This document shows positions 1 through 6,155 of a DNA stretch of 7,778 bases, piece after piece. Numbering within the stretch: position 1 is the first letter of the stretch; the number at the start of each line of letters is the position of its first letter. The notes beneath the pieces were generated by a model, which was not told the DNA's origin, did no database searches, and saw only the letters and a program-made list of their open reading frames with translations. The position numbers were made by a program, and so were the translations under genes. The stretch is from an uncultured Alistipes sp. Its GTDB lineage: Bacteria > Bacteroidota > Bacteroidia > Bacteroidales > Rikenellaceae. The stretch is from contig UQUQ01000047.1 in the NCBI GenBank assembly GCA_900544265.1, positions 1-7,778 of the forward strand. The letters run 5' to 3'.

Positions 1-13
1 CCGCCCGGCCGCG

Positions 14-988
14 CTATGCGCCGTAGGAGTAGGCGACGAGCCCTTCGTCGAGGATGTCGCACCCGGCCATGAAGACGGCGCGCTGGCGGTTCTCCATCTC
101 GTCGGGGTTGTACCACATGCGGACCTCGTTGCCGGGGAAGTCGGCCGTGTTGACGGCCAGCACGAGGTTGCGGCGGTCGGTCAGCAGGCAGAACGACTGG
201 TGGAACGACGTGCTCGAGAGGTAGCTGCCCAGCCGCACGTCGACGACCGGAATGCCGTGGTAGGCCAGTCTCTGACGGCCGTTGATCGTGTCGGTATAGG
301 CCGTGTCGACACCCTTCGCGTCGAGGTACTTCTCGTAGAGGAAGTAGATGTCCGAAGTGACGAAGAAGACCAGCTGTCCCTCGCCCTTGAGGTCCTGCAG
401 CGCGGCGCCGGCGCTCTGCCACAGGCTGTCGAAGCGTTCGACGACCTTTTCGGCCGTCAGGTCGGCGGTCTGGTAGGGCTCGCTGAAGATCACCGACTCG
501 CTGTCGAACTCCTTGATCGCCTTCAGGAAGCCGTCGAAGGTGTTGTAGCCCGATTCGGCCGTGGTGTCGCCCACCCACATCGTCGCGCGGATGTTCTCGG
601 CGAGCGCCTGCTTGAAGAGCGCCGTCTCGGCCTGTTCGAGCTCGGTGCCCGTCAGGTCGTCCATGTTGACATCGGCGCGTGCGGCGATCTTCTCGTAGAC
701 GAGCGAGAAGTAGTCCGCGGCCGAGAAGCCCAGCTCGGCCTTCACGGGCGAGAGCTGAATGGTCTTCTGATACTTCTTGGCCGCCTGGCCGCCATTCCAT
801 CCCGCGGCGGTGTACTTCTGCAGGATGTTGCGCTGCCCGTCCCAGAGGTGGACGGTCGTGGGCGTCGGCAGGTTGTAGAGCACCCGGACGCCGAGGTCGA
901 GCGCCGACTCGCCGGTCAGCATGGGGCGGAAGAAGATCTGTTCGAGGTCGGAACCCGTGTACTGCTTTGCATTTTCGAGCAAACTCAT
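14..988 (-). CDS. Phage major capsid protein, HK97-type (Bacteroidales prophage family)
   Basis: A 324-residue protein that would form the shell of a phage head. I recognise it from overall resemblance to major capsid proteins of Bacteroidales phages. It has an N-terminal arm with FFRPML (19-24), a segment around LQKYTAAGW (56-64), a RADVNMDDL block (104-112) followed by a long helix, and a very characteristic C-terminal block EVRMWYNPDEMENRQRAVF (288-306) ending in MAGCD. The length is normal for a capsid protein without a fused protease or large delta domain. It lies directly downstream of the ClpP-like protease gene, the usual protease-capsid order. The start codon at 988 follows an A- and C-rich leader typical of Bacteroidetes. 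The stop at 14-16 makes it complete. Whether the particle is functional cannot be told from here. Confidence 0.85.
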   Translation of the reverse strand: MSLLENAKQYTGSDLEQIFFRPMLTGESALDLGVRVLYNLPTPTTVHLWDGQRNILQKYTAAGWNGGQAAKKYQKTIQLSPVKAELGFSAADYFSLVYEKIAARADVNMDDLTGTELEQAETALFKQALAENIRATMWVGDTTAESGYNTFDGFLKAIKEFDSESVIFSEPYQTADLTAEKVVERFDSLWQSAGAALQDLKGEGQLVFFVTSDIYFLYEKYLDAKGVDTAYTDTINGRQRLAYHGIPVVDVRLGSYLSSTSFHQSFCLLTDRRNLVLAVNTADFPGNEVRMWYNPDEMENRQRAVFMAGCDILDEGLVAYSYGA

Positions 989-1037
989 GGTGTTGTGTGT
1001 TTAAGTGGTTGGAAAATAGGGTTGGAATTTGATTGGT

Positions 1038-1073
1038 CGGGGCGTTGGCCCGGTCGCGGACCGGAGCGCCCCG
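1038..1073 (-). promoter_or_regulatory. Strong stem-loop between protease and capsid genes
   Basis: CGGGGCG (1038-1044) pairs with CGCCCCG (1067-1073). Inside it CCGGTC (1050-1055) pairs with GACCGG (1059-1064) around a 3-nt loop, with an asymmetric internal bulge between the two stems. On the transcribed minus strand no U-tract follows, so this is not a standard intrinsic terminator. It sits in the 106-nt gap just upstream of the capsid start. It may be an RNA-processing or stability element, or an attenuator, that sets capsid level relative to protease; that role is inference. Confidence 0.55.
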
Positions 1074-1094
1074 CGTTTTGACGGAAAAAGGGGG

Positions 1095-1979
1095 TCAGAG
1101 GGCCTTGCGGAACTGCCGCGCATCCTCCTGATAGGCGCGTTCGTTGGCCGTGCGCGCCGCCTCGCCGCACGAGGGGTCCTCGCGGGGCAGCGTGCGCGTG
1201 GCGTGGACGCTGCGGCGCAGCTCCTCGGCCGCAAGGGCCGACTGCTGCTGCCGTGCCGCTGCCGCCTCCTCTTCGCCGAAGTGGAGGATGTTGCGGTCGG
1301 CCTCCCCGGGCGTCTTGTCGCGCAGGCCGATGCCTGCCAGCAGGCGGCGCCAGCCCCGCGTGATCTGCTTTGCCAGCGAGGCGGCCGGACGCTCCGCCGT
1401 GTCGATCACGCGGTCGGCGAGCCCCGCGGCGACGGTCTCCTCGGGCGAGAGCCAGCGTCCGTTGCCGTTGTTCTCGTTCATCAGGGCCTCGAACTCTTCG
1501 GCGGGACGACCCGAACGGGCGGCATAGATCGTCGCGATGCGGGCGTCGGTCTGGCGCAGCAGCTCGGTCTTTCCGGCCAGCTCCGCGGCGTTGCCTTCGG
1601 TGGCGCAGACCGAGGTGTGGATCAGGTAGAGGGCGTTGGCCGAGATTTCGCGGCACCCCTCCGAGGCGGCCTGCGCGATGATGGTCGCGGCCGAGGCGAC
1701 GTAGCCGTAGCAGCGCGTCGTGACGTGTGCGCCGGTCTGCTTCAGGGCGTCGTGGATCAGCAGGGCGTCGTTGACGTCGCCGCCCGTCGAGCGGATGTTG
1801 ACGACGATGCGCTGCGCCTCGACGGCGCCGATGCGCCGCACCGCCTCGCGGAAGCGCTCGTAGGTGGCCACCCGCTCCTCGGGTTCGTCGAACTGCCACT
1901 CTTCGGCGACGCCGATCGTGCCCTCGATGTCGATGTGGCACTCCCCGGCCGTGTTGTTGATCTGGATTTCGGATTTCAT
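1095..1979 (-). CDS. ClpP-like (S14) phage prohead protease with C-terminal extension
   Basis: A 294-residue protein. Residues 1-200 show the ClpP fold signature: IVVNIRSTGGDV (58-69, the conserved G-G turn), GYVASAATIIA (92-102) with nucleophile Ser96, LYLIHTS (117-123) with His121, and the closing LSPEETVAAGLADRVID (177-193). Phage members of this family cleave capsid and scaffold proteins during head maturation. Position next to the capsid gene supports that role rather than a housekeeping ClpP. The family's usual acidic third residue, just before the R/W-L-S stretch, is not obvious here: that segment reads NENNGNGRWLS (168-178). Residues about 200-294 are an added tail rich in Glu, Ala, Arg and Gln that could serve as a built-in scaffold. 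The start at 1979 is 25 nt after the preceding stop, behind an A-rich leader. Confidence 0.85.
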   Translation of the reverse strand: MKSEIQINNTAGECHIDIEGTIGVAEEWQFDEPEERVATYERFREAVRRIGAVEAQRIVVNIRSTGGDVNDALLIHDALKQTGAHVTTRCYGYVASAATIIAQAASEGCREISANALYLIHTSVCATEGNAAELAGKTELLRQTDARIATIYAARSGRPAEEFEALMNENNGNGRWLSPEETVAAGLADRVIDTAERPAASLAKQITRGWRRLLAGIGLRDKTPGEADRNILHFGEEEAAAARQQQSALAAEELRRSVHATRTLPREDPSCGEAARTANERAYQEDARQFRKAL

Positions 1980-1989
1980 GGTTTTGTTG

Positions 1990-2000
1990 TTTTTTGGTGG
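1990..2000 (-). promoter_or_regulatory. A-rich translation leader, copy 1 of CCACCAAAAAA
   Basis: On the minus strand the 11-mer CCACCAAAAAA lies 10 nt ahead of the protease start codon. The identical 11-mer is found ahead of the first gene of the block (5595-5605). Bacteroidetes initiate translation on A-rich leaders rather than Shine-Dalgarno sites, so this is probably a ribosome-loading region. Use of the same 11-mer at both sites could also be chance or shared ancestry. Confidence 0.4.
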
Positions 2001-2004
2001 TGAT

Positions 2005-2253
2005 TCATTTCCCGTAGAAGAGTCCGCGGGCCTTTTCGTAGGAGCAGCAGAGCAGGTCGGCCGTGACGACGAGGGCCTCGCAGCGCGGCACCCCTTCGCG
2101 GGCGAGGCGGGCCACCTCGCGCCGCACGACGAGGCGTTCGCAGGCCGTGCGGTTGAGCAGCCCCCGGTGGATCAGCTGCTCGGCGGCCCTCGTGTCGAGC
2201 GTGCCGACCTCCTCGACGAGGGCGTCGCGCAGGAGCGTTTCATAGCGTGTCAT
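2005..2253 (-). CDS. Small phage-associated protein, possible HTH
   Basis: An 82-residue protein starting MTRYETLLRD, with ATG at 2253 overlapping the upstream stop as ATGA, so translation is very likely coupled. It is predicted to be helical throughout. The C-terminal half (about 44-82) has the spacing of a helix-turn-helix: a basic helix REVARLAREG (45-54), then CEALVVTADLLCCSYEKARGLFYG (58-81), where a turn near CCS could precede a recognition helix. Three cysteines lie at 59, 69 and 70. I cannot assign a function. Its place between the tail and head genes is where a small packaging or connector protein could sit, and a small DNA-binding regulator is equally possible. A longer reading frame runs upstream in this frame but is a shadow of the 789-aa gene. 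Confidence 0.7.
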   Translation of the reverse strand: MTRYETLLRDALVEEVGTLDTRAAEQLIHRGLLNRTACERLVVRREVARLAREGVPRCEALVVTADLLCCSYEKARGLFYGK

Positions 2254-4619
2254 GCCGTGCCCTCCTCCGCCAGGCGGTTGAACGTGCAGCGGGCGCAGCG
2301 GGCCTCGGGGTCGTACTCCCCGAGGGCGTGGAGCGTTGCGCGGACCACGCCGCCGCCCGTGTCGATGCGGAAGATGGAGCGGAGCTCCGCGCCCCCGGTC
2401 CCGGGCGTGAGGAGCGCCTCGTACTCGTCGGGGTCGATGCGCAGCGTGAGGGTGATGCGCTCGTAGCGCTCCTCGCGCGCCGCCTGCCGGTCGTAGTAGC
2501 GGTGCAGCCCCTGCGCGCCGTCGCGGTCCTCGAAGCAGAGCGTGAAGGGCTCCAGCGTCCCGTCGCCCTCGAAGTGGAACGCCGCGAGCGGATAGGTCGG
2601 CTCGTCCGATGGGTAGCCCCAGCGTTCGCCCTCGGCGAGCGGGTGCATGCCCGCGTAGCGGACGATGCGCGGCGTGAAGTTGGTGCCGTCGCTTTCGGCA
2701 TCGTCGCGGTCCCCGACCTGCAGGATGCGGGCCGACGGGGCGTTGAGGTAGTGCCCGACGGAGTCGAGCGAGGGGCTGAAGAGCGGGTTGAGCCGCGTCT
2801 GCTCGCCCTGTCGCGCCGCACGGCTCGCCGTGTCGCGGCTCCAGCGCCCGAACGCCGTCTGCTGCTCCGCCTCGTAGCGGCTCACGGCGCCGTCCCCCGG
2901 CTGATAGCCCCACGTGCGCCGCTCGTGGATCTCGGGGGCGATCTCTTGCCGCTCGACTCCCTGCGCGAAGTCGGTGCGGCCGCTCCAGTCGACCTCGGGG
3001 CCGCTGCCGAAGAACTCCGCTTCGGGCTCGATCCAGACGCTGCGGCTCTCCGGCTCGGTGTAGAAGCGCAGGTTGAACAGGTGCGCGAGGGCTTCGAGCA
3101 GCTCGATCTGCCGGACGGCGTGGCGGGCGACATCGGCAAAGGCGATCTGCGACCCGAATCCGGGGCTCGACGCGAAGAGCGGCCGGAGCGAGCACTCCTT
3201 GTGGAGCGTGAGCGTCATCCCCTCTTCGGCTCCGTAGAAGAAGATGTCGTGGAAGCGCTTGGGCGACGACGGCGAGAGGCTCTCGGCCACGGTGCGCAGC
3301 CGCACGTCGACGGTCGTCTGCCCCGTCTCCCCGACGTAGCCGTCGTAGAGGGCCCAGTCGCCGACGTAGGGGGCCCAGGCCTCGCCGCGGCGGATGAAGA
3401 GCCGGGGAGTGGAGAGCGTCTTGCCGGCGGGGGTCGTGACGCTGGCGCTCCGGGCGGCGAATTCGCACCAGGTGGTGCCCGCGACGCCGTCGCACGTGTA
3501 GGTCAGCAGGTAGGAGCCCCCCTCGCCGTGGTTGAAGACGATGACACGGTAGGTGTAGTTGGCCGAGAGTTCGCCGCGGCGGTCGGTGTAGCGGTTCGCC
3601 AGCGTGAAGGTCATCCGGTTCCCGGCCCCGAGGTAGAAGGAGTCGAAGCCCGTGAGACGCGTGCGCGAGAGGATGCGGTGGTCGGTCGTGTAGCGGAGGC
3701 GGTATTCAAAGCCGGCGCTCACCTCGGTCGGCGGCGTGAAGCGGATGGCGCCGTTCTCCGTCGTGAAGCAGTTGCCGTTGTTGTAGAGCCCGGCGACCGC
3801 CTCACCGTCGGCGTCGACGCTCTGCGGGGTGGCCGTCTCGACGATGTTGCCCACGGAGTTGAGCGTCGAGGCCGGATTGGCGTAGACCCGGCCGAGGAGG
3901 TCGGCCGCGGCCGTTGCGGGGGCGAGGCGCCGGGCGCTGAACCCCATGCGGGCCTCGACGGCCGTCGTGTCGTGCGAGACGTAGGCGCCGCTCATGTAGA
4001 GCGAGCGGAAAAACTCCGACGCGAAGAAACGGCTCCGGATGCGGTATCCCGCCTCGGCGAAGAGCTGCTCGACGAGCGTTGCGACGTGCAGGAAGGGGTG
4101 GTAGTCGTCCACCGAGAGGAGCCGCTCGGCCGGCAGCAGGTCCGAGGCGCCGCTCTGCTGCTCGTACTCGTCGCGGTGGATCGGGAAGAAGCGCACGGGC
4201 GTGTCGCCGGTCCAGCTGTCGCAGATCACCGTGGGGGTCAGCTGCGCCGCATACTCCACGCCGAGCGTGTTGAACATCCGCCGTGCGGCATTCTCGGCCC
4301 ATTGCGCCCCGCCGTCGCGGATTTCGAGCGTGTACCCCTCTTCGGTGACGGCCAGCAGCCGGACCGTCCCGGCCAGCAGCCGGGCCCCGTCGGCCGTCAG
4401 GACGGCCGTGTGCTGCTCCATGTTGAAGCGGGGTTCGGCGCGCAGGTCGCGGGCGCCGCCGACGAGGGCGTCGTTGCGCGGTGTCGCGGGGATCGTGATC
4501 TTCAGCGAGCGCCCCTCGCGCGCCTCGTTCGGATCGGCGAGCGCCGCGGCCCCGAATCCCGGGATGCGAATCCGGTTCGTGCCGAGGTCGCAGCCGAAGG
4601 TGTCGATCGTCAGTTCCAT
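2250..4619 (-). CDS. Phage tail/baseplate-like structural protein, 789 aa
   Basis: A large beta-rich protein without signal peptide or membrane segment. Its N-terminal 120 residues follow a pattern I know from Bacteroidales phage tail proteins. A segment SLKITIPATPRND (38-50) matches the family's 'S.tI.iPaT..N' element, followed by LLAGTVRLLAV (81-91), a small barrel-like strand set, and an alpha segment AQWAENAARRMF. A second recognisable block is LHVATLVEQLFAEAGYRIRS (177-196), followed by ASEFFRSLYMSG. The rest alternates beta strands with aromatic-rich loops. The likely role is distal tail, baseplate or receptor-contact structure; no enzyme motif was seen. The ATG at 4619 overlaps the upstream gene by 10 nt, and the stop overlaps the next start by 4 nt. 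In-frame extension upstream to 6227 crosses the promoter and repeats and was rejected. Assignment to phage structure is fairly firm; the exact part is not. Confidence 0.75.
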   Translation of the reverse strand: MELTIDTFGCDLGTNRIRIPGFGAAALADPNEAREGRSLKITIPATPRNDALVGGARDLRAEPRFNMEQHTAVLTADGARLLAGTVRLLAVTEEGYTLEIRDGGAQWAENAARRMFNTLGVEYAAQLTPTVICDSWTGDTPVRFFPIHRDEYEQQSGASDLLPAERLLSVDDYHPFLHVATLVEQLFAEAGYRIRSRFFASEFFRSLYMSGAYVSHDTTAVEARMGFSARRLAPATAAADLLGRVYANPASTLNSVGNIVETATPQSVDADGEAVAGLYNNGNCFTTENGAIRFTPPTEVSAGFEYRLRYTTDHRILSRTRLTGFDSFYLGAGNRMTFTLANRYTDRRGELSANYTYRVIVFNHGEGGSYLLTYTCDGVAGTTWCEFAARSASVTTPAGKTLSTPRLFIRRGEAWAPYVGDWALYDGYVGETGQTTVDVRLRTVAESLSPSSPKRFHDIFFYGAEEGMTLTLHKECSLRPLFASSPGFGSQIAFADVARHAVRQIELLEALAHLFNLRFYTEPESRSVWIEPEAEFFGSGPEVDWSGRTDFAQGVERQEIAPEIHERRTWGYQPGDGAVSRYEAEQQTAFGRWSRDTASRAARQGEQTRLNPLFSPSLDSVGHYLNAPSARILQVGDRDDAESDGTNFTPRIVRYAGMHPLAEGERWGYPSDEPTYPLAAFHFEGDGTLEPFTLCFEDRDGAQGLHRYYDRQAAREERYERITLTLRIDPDEYEALLTPGTGGAELRSIFRIDTGGGVVRATLHALGEYDPEARCARCTFNRLAEEGTA

Positions 4620-5584
4620 GGCATCCGGTTTTTGCGCTTGGGACGAATCTCCAGCTCCAGCGTGCTCATCGTGCCGTAGCGCCGCACGACGGCCTCTTCG
4701 GTCAGTACGTCCACCCCTTCGTACTCCCCGTCCGCGGCGCGCCAGACGTCGGGCGTGGCGAGCACCTCCCCGAGCGCCTCCAGCACCTCCGCCGGCTCGA
4801 AGGCCGAGACGAGCAGCTCGCGCCGCTCCAGCTCCGCCGCAGCCCCCGCAAGGCCGTCGGGGCCGCATACGCGCTGCTTTTCGGCCGCGACACTCACGCT
4901 GCGGACCGTCGGGAAGGTGCACTGCTCGACGGACCCCTCGCCCGAACGCCAGGCGAGGCGCACCGCGCCGTCGGGCACCGTCGCGACCGTGTAGCGGACC
5001 GTGCCGCACGCTCCGGCATCGACCGTGAGGCTCTCCGCCCCCGGAAAGTTGCGCGCGGCCAGGTGGAAGAGCCACAGCCCCGCCTCCGGAATCGAATAGC
5101 GGTACACCAGCAGGAAGGCGTGGCTGTGCGCCGTCACGGTCACTGTTTCGGCAGCGTCGGTGAAGAGCAGCAGCTCGTCGCTCTCGTCGGGGTCGATCAG
5201 CCGGTTTTCGGGCATCGTCGTCAGGATCATCGGCCCGGCCGGTGCGGTCCGGCAGCCGGGAAAGGTGCGTTCGGGGGCTGTGGCGAGCACCTCCTCCGCC
5301 GCTTCGGCCCGGAGCTCCACGCACGCCGTGACCTGCCGCTCCGTCGCCGGCCGAACGCCCGTGCTGCCCGTTGCCGGCGTGAAGCGAAGCGCCCGGCGCA
5401 GCATGGGGGCGATGTCGCACTCCGCCGCGGCGGCTTCCACGAAGCGCCGGACACCCAGCAGCGTCCCGCTCTCCGCCTCCGTGACGCGGAGGTCGACCGT
5501 CTGCGGCGTGTCGCACGCGAAGGCGTAGACGACGGCGCCGCCGAGCGGGGTGTTGTTGTCGGGAATTTGAGTGAATGTTACCAT
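4610..5584 (-). CDS. Putative phage tail-associated beta-rich protein, 324 aa
   Basis: First gene of the minus-strand block. It begins MVTFTQIPDNNTPLGGAVVY at 5584, a start supported by the A-rich leader just upstream. The N-terminus (about 10-50, with VVYAFACDTPQTVDLRV) and middle (130-210) read as beta-sandwich strands. The C-terminus carries a block with an LEALGEVLATPDVW helix (268-281), then GVDVLTEEAVVRRY and a basic end RPKRKNRMPWN. That end is a pattern I associate with the protein encoded just before the large tail protein in Bacteroidales prophages. Its gene overlaps that of the 789-aa protein by 10 nt, which fits a pair of proteins made together, probably neighbours in the tail tip. 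No catalytic motif, signal peptide or membrane span was seen. An extension to 5956 stays open only because of high GC and would include the -7 box, so it was rejected. Confidence 0.65.
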   Translation of the reverse strand: MVTFTQIPDNNTPLGGAVVYAFACDTPQTVDLRVTEAESGTLLGVRRFVEAAAAECDIAPMLRRALRFTPATGSTGVRPATERQVTACVELRAEAAEEVLATAPERTFPGCRTAPAGPMILTTMPENRLIDPDESDELLLFTDAAETVTVTAHSHAFLLVYRYSIPEAGLWLFHLAARNFPGAESLTVDAGACGTVRYTVATVPDGAVRLAWRSGEGSVEQCTFPTVRSVSVAAEKQRVCGPDGLAGAAAELERRELLVSAFEPAEVLEALGEVLATPDVWRAADGEYEGVDVLTEEAVVRRYGTMSTLELEIRPKRKNRMPWN

Positions 5585-5594
5585 AACGATTGGA

Positions 5595-5605
5595 TTTTTT
5601 GGTGG
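5595..5605 (-). promoter_or_regulatory. A-rich translation leader, copy 2 of CCACCAAAAAA
   Basis: Minus-strand 11-mer identical to the one ahead of the protease gene, ending 10 nt upstream of the ATG at 5584. The same sequence at the same distance from both start codons supports a role in translation initiation. Confidence 0.4.
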
Positions 5606-5671
5606 ATTTGTACCGGGGCGGAACTCCCCGGATCGGTTGTCGGATGCGGAGCCGGCGGACGACGTCCCGGG

Positions 5672-5725
5672 TACCCCGGCCTGGGGTCGGCGGATTGCCG
5701 CCGTGTCGGATACCCCGGCCTGGGG
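5672..5725. repeat. Direct repeat pair TACCCCGGCCTGGGG with hairpin potential
   Basis: The 15-mer TACCCCGGCCTGGGG occurs at 5672-5686 and 5711-5725. Similarity continues through the following six bases (NCGGCG), giving 21-bp units 39 bp apart with one mismatch. Each unit can fold with CCCC pairing to GGGG. This looks like a small REP-like or decayed repeat, not a coding sequence. Confidence 0.6.
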
Positions 5726-5767
5726 ACGGCGAAATGTCGGATCTCGCGGATTGCCGGAGTGTCGGAT
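5690..5767. repeat. Direct repeat pair GCGGATTGCCG..GTGTCGGAT
   Basis: A 22-bp unit consisting of GCGGATTGCCG, two variable bases, then GTGTCGGAT is found at 5690-5711 and 5746-5767. The heptamer GTCGGAT occurs four times between 5639 and 5767 (starts 5639, 5705, 5736, 5761). The units interleave with the TACCCC repeats, suggesting local duplication of a composite element. Confidence 0.6.
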
Positions 5768-5803
5768 GGCGCGGACGGGAAACGCCCTGCGGACAGCCGG
5801 TGC

Positions 5804-5855
5804 TGTCGACAAAGTGTCGACAAGTCGTCGATAAAATGTTGAAAGATGTTGATTC
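5804..5855. repeat. 11-bp phased short repeat array (iteron- or operator-like)
   Basis: Successive related words begin at 5804 (TGTCGACAA), 5815 (TGTCGACAA), 5826 (CGTCGATAA) and 5837 (TGTTGAAAG), exactly 11 bp apart, then at 5847 (TGTTGATTC). The first two contain the palindrome TGTCGACA. On the minus strand the words read TTGTCGACA and TTATCGACG, loosely like DnaA boxes (TTATCCACA). An 11-bp period places each copy on nearly the same face of the helix, as in cooperative protein-binding arrays. The bound protein is unknown. Confidence 0.55.
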
Positions 5856-5891
5856 CTTTTTGCAAACGGCTGGAAAGAGGGGATTTGCCGC

Positions 5892-5900
5892 TGTCGATAA
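5892..5900 (-). promoter_or_regulatory. Isolated TTATCGACA box, DnaA-box-like
   Basis: Minus-strand TTATCGACA differs from the classic DnaA box TTATCCACA by one base and matches the words of the nearby array. It lies about 38 bp downstream of the minus-strand -7 element, so a bound protein could affect that transcript. A single nine-mer is weak evidence. Confidence 0.3.
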
Positions 5901-5937
5901 CTTTGCGCCGGGCGGCGCCTTGCTGTGAATCGTGCTG

Positions 5938-5970
5938 CAAATATACGTCCGGCCATACCCCCTTGTCAAG
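5938..5970 (-). promoter_or_regulatory. Bacteroidetes-type promoter for the phage block
   Basis: On the minus strand TATATTTG (5945-5938) matches the TAnnTTTG -7 consensus exactly. CTTGACA (5970-5964) supplies a TTG -33 element, with 21 nt between the TTG and the -7 box. Transcription would start near 5931 and read toward the tail and capsid genes. This is the only minus-strand match I found upstream of the block. Confidence 0.6.
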
Positions 5971-6113
5971 ACCCCGGCGCATTTTTTCCCGATTTTGTAG
6001 AAAAACCGCGGCCGGCCCCTCCCCGTCCCGCCTTTTTTCGCCTCTTTGGCCCGTTTCCGCTCCGCGACGTGAAGAAAATTCGTCCAATGTTCCCGTTTTT
6101 TCGGAATATGTTT

Positions 6114-6121
6114 TATCTTTG
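6114..6121 (+). promoter_or_regulatory. Bacteroidetes -7 promoter element for mqnA-like/corA
   Basis: TATCTTTG matches TAnnTTTG. Transcription starting near 6128 would leave a leader of about 28 nt before the ATG at 6156. The -33 region has no good TTTG; the closest is TGTT around 6088-6091. It is divergent from the phage-block promoter, with about 195 bp between the two predicted start sites. Confidence 0.6.
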
Positions 6122-6155
6122 CAGATCGAATCAACCGTTTCACACCGTATGGACG

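Larger units (their letters stand above)
5585..5930 (-). other. Long 5' leader of the phage block
   Basis: About 345 noncoding nt lie between the predicted minus-strand transcription start (near 5931) and the first gene. Two minus-strand frames stay open across it, but their translations are low-complexity arginine/proline-rich and reflect GC content. It holds the 11-bp phased repeat array, two pairs of GC-rich repeats and an A-rich segment at the start codon. Such a length is unusual for a simple leader and leaves room for regulation by a DNA-binding protein or by RNA structure. Confidence 0.5.

Noticed and set aside
2247..4679. Plus-strand open frame of 810 aa opposite the tail gene
   Set aside because: Low-complexity composition rich in Arg, Gly, Val and Glu, typical of antisense shadow frames in GC-rich DNA. 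The minus-strand frame has recognisable phage features and overlapping gene junctions.
5672..5725. Insertion sequence ends
   Set aside because: The copies are direct rather than inverted, lie only 39 bp apart and enclose no transposase.
5804..5855. CRISPR array
   Set aside because: The repeat words are only about 9 bp with 1-2 bp between them, and no cas gene is present.
4610..5956. N-terminal extension of the 324-aa tail protein to 5956
   Set aside because: The extension covers the repeats and its ATG lies upstream of the -7 box, so it would not be on the transcript. Its translation is Arg/Pro-rich and compositionally unlike the body of the protein.
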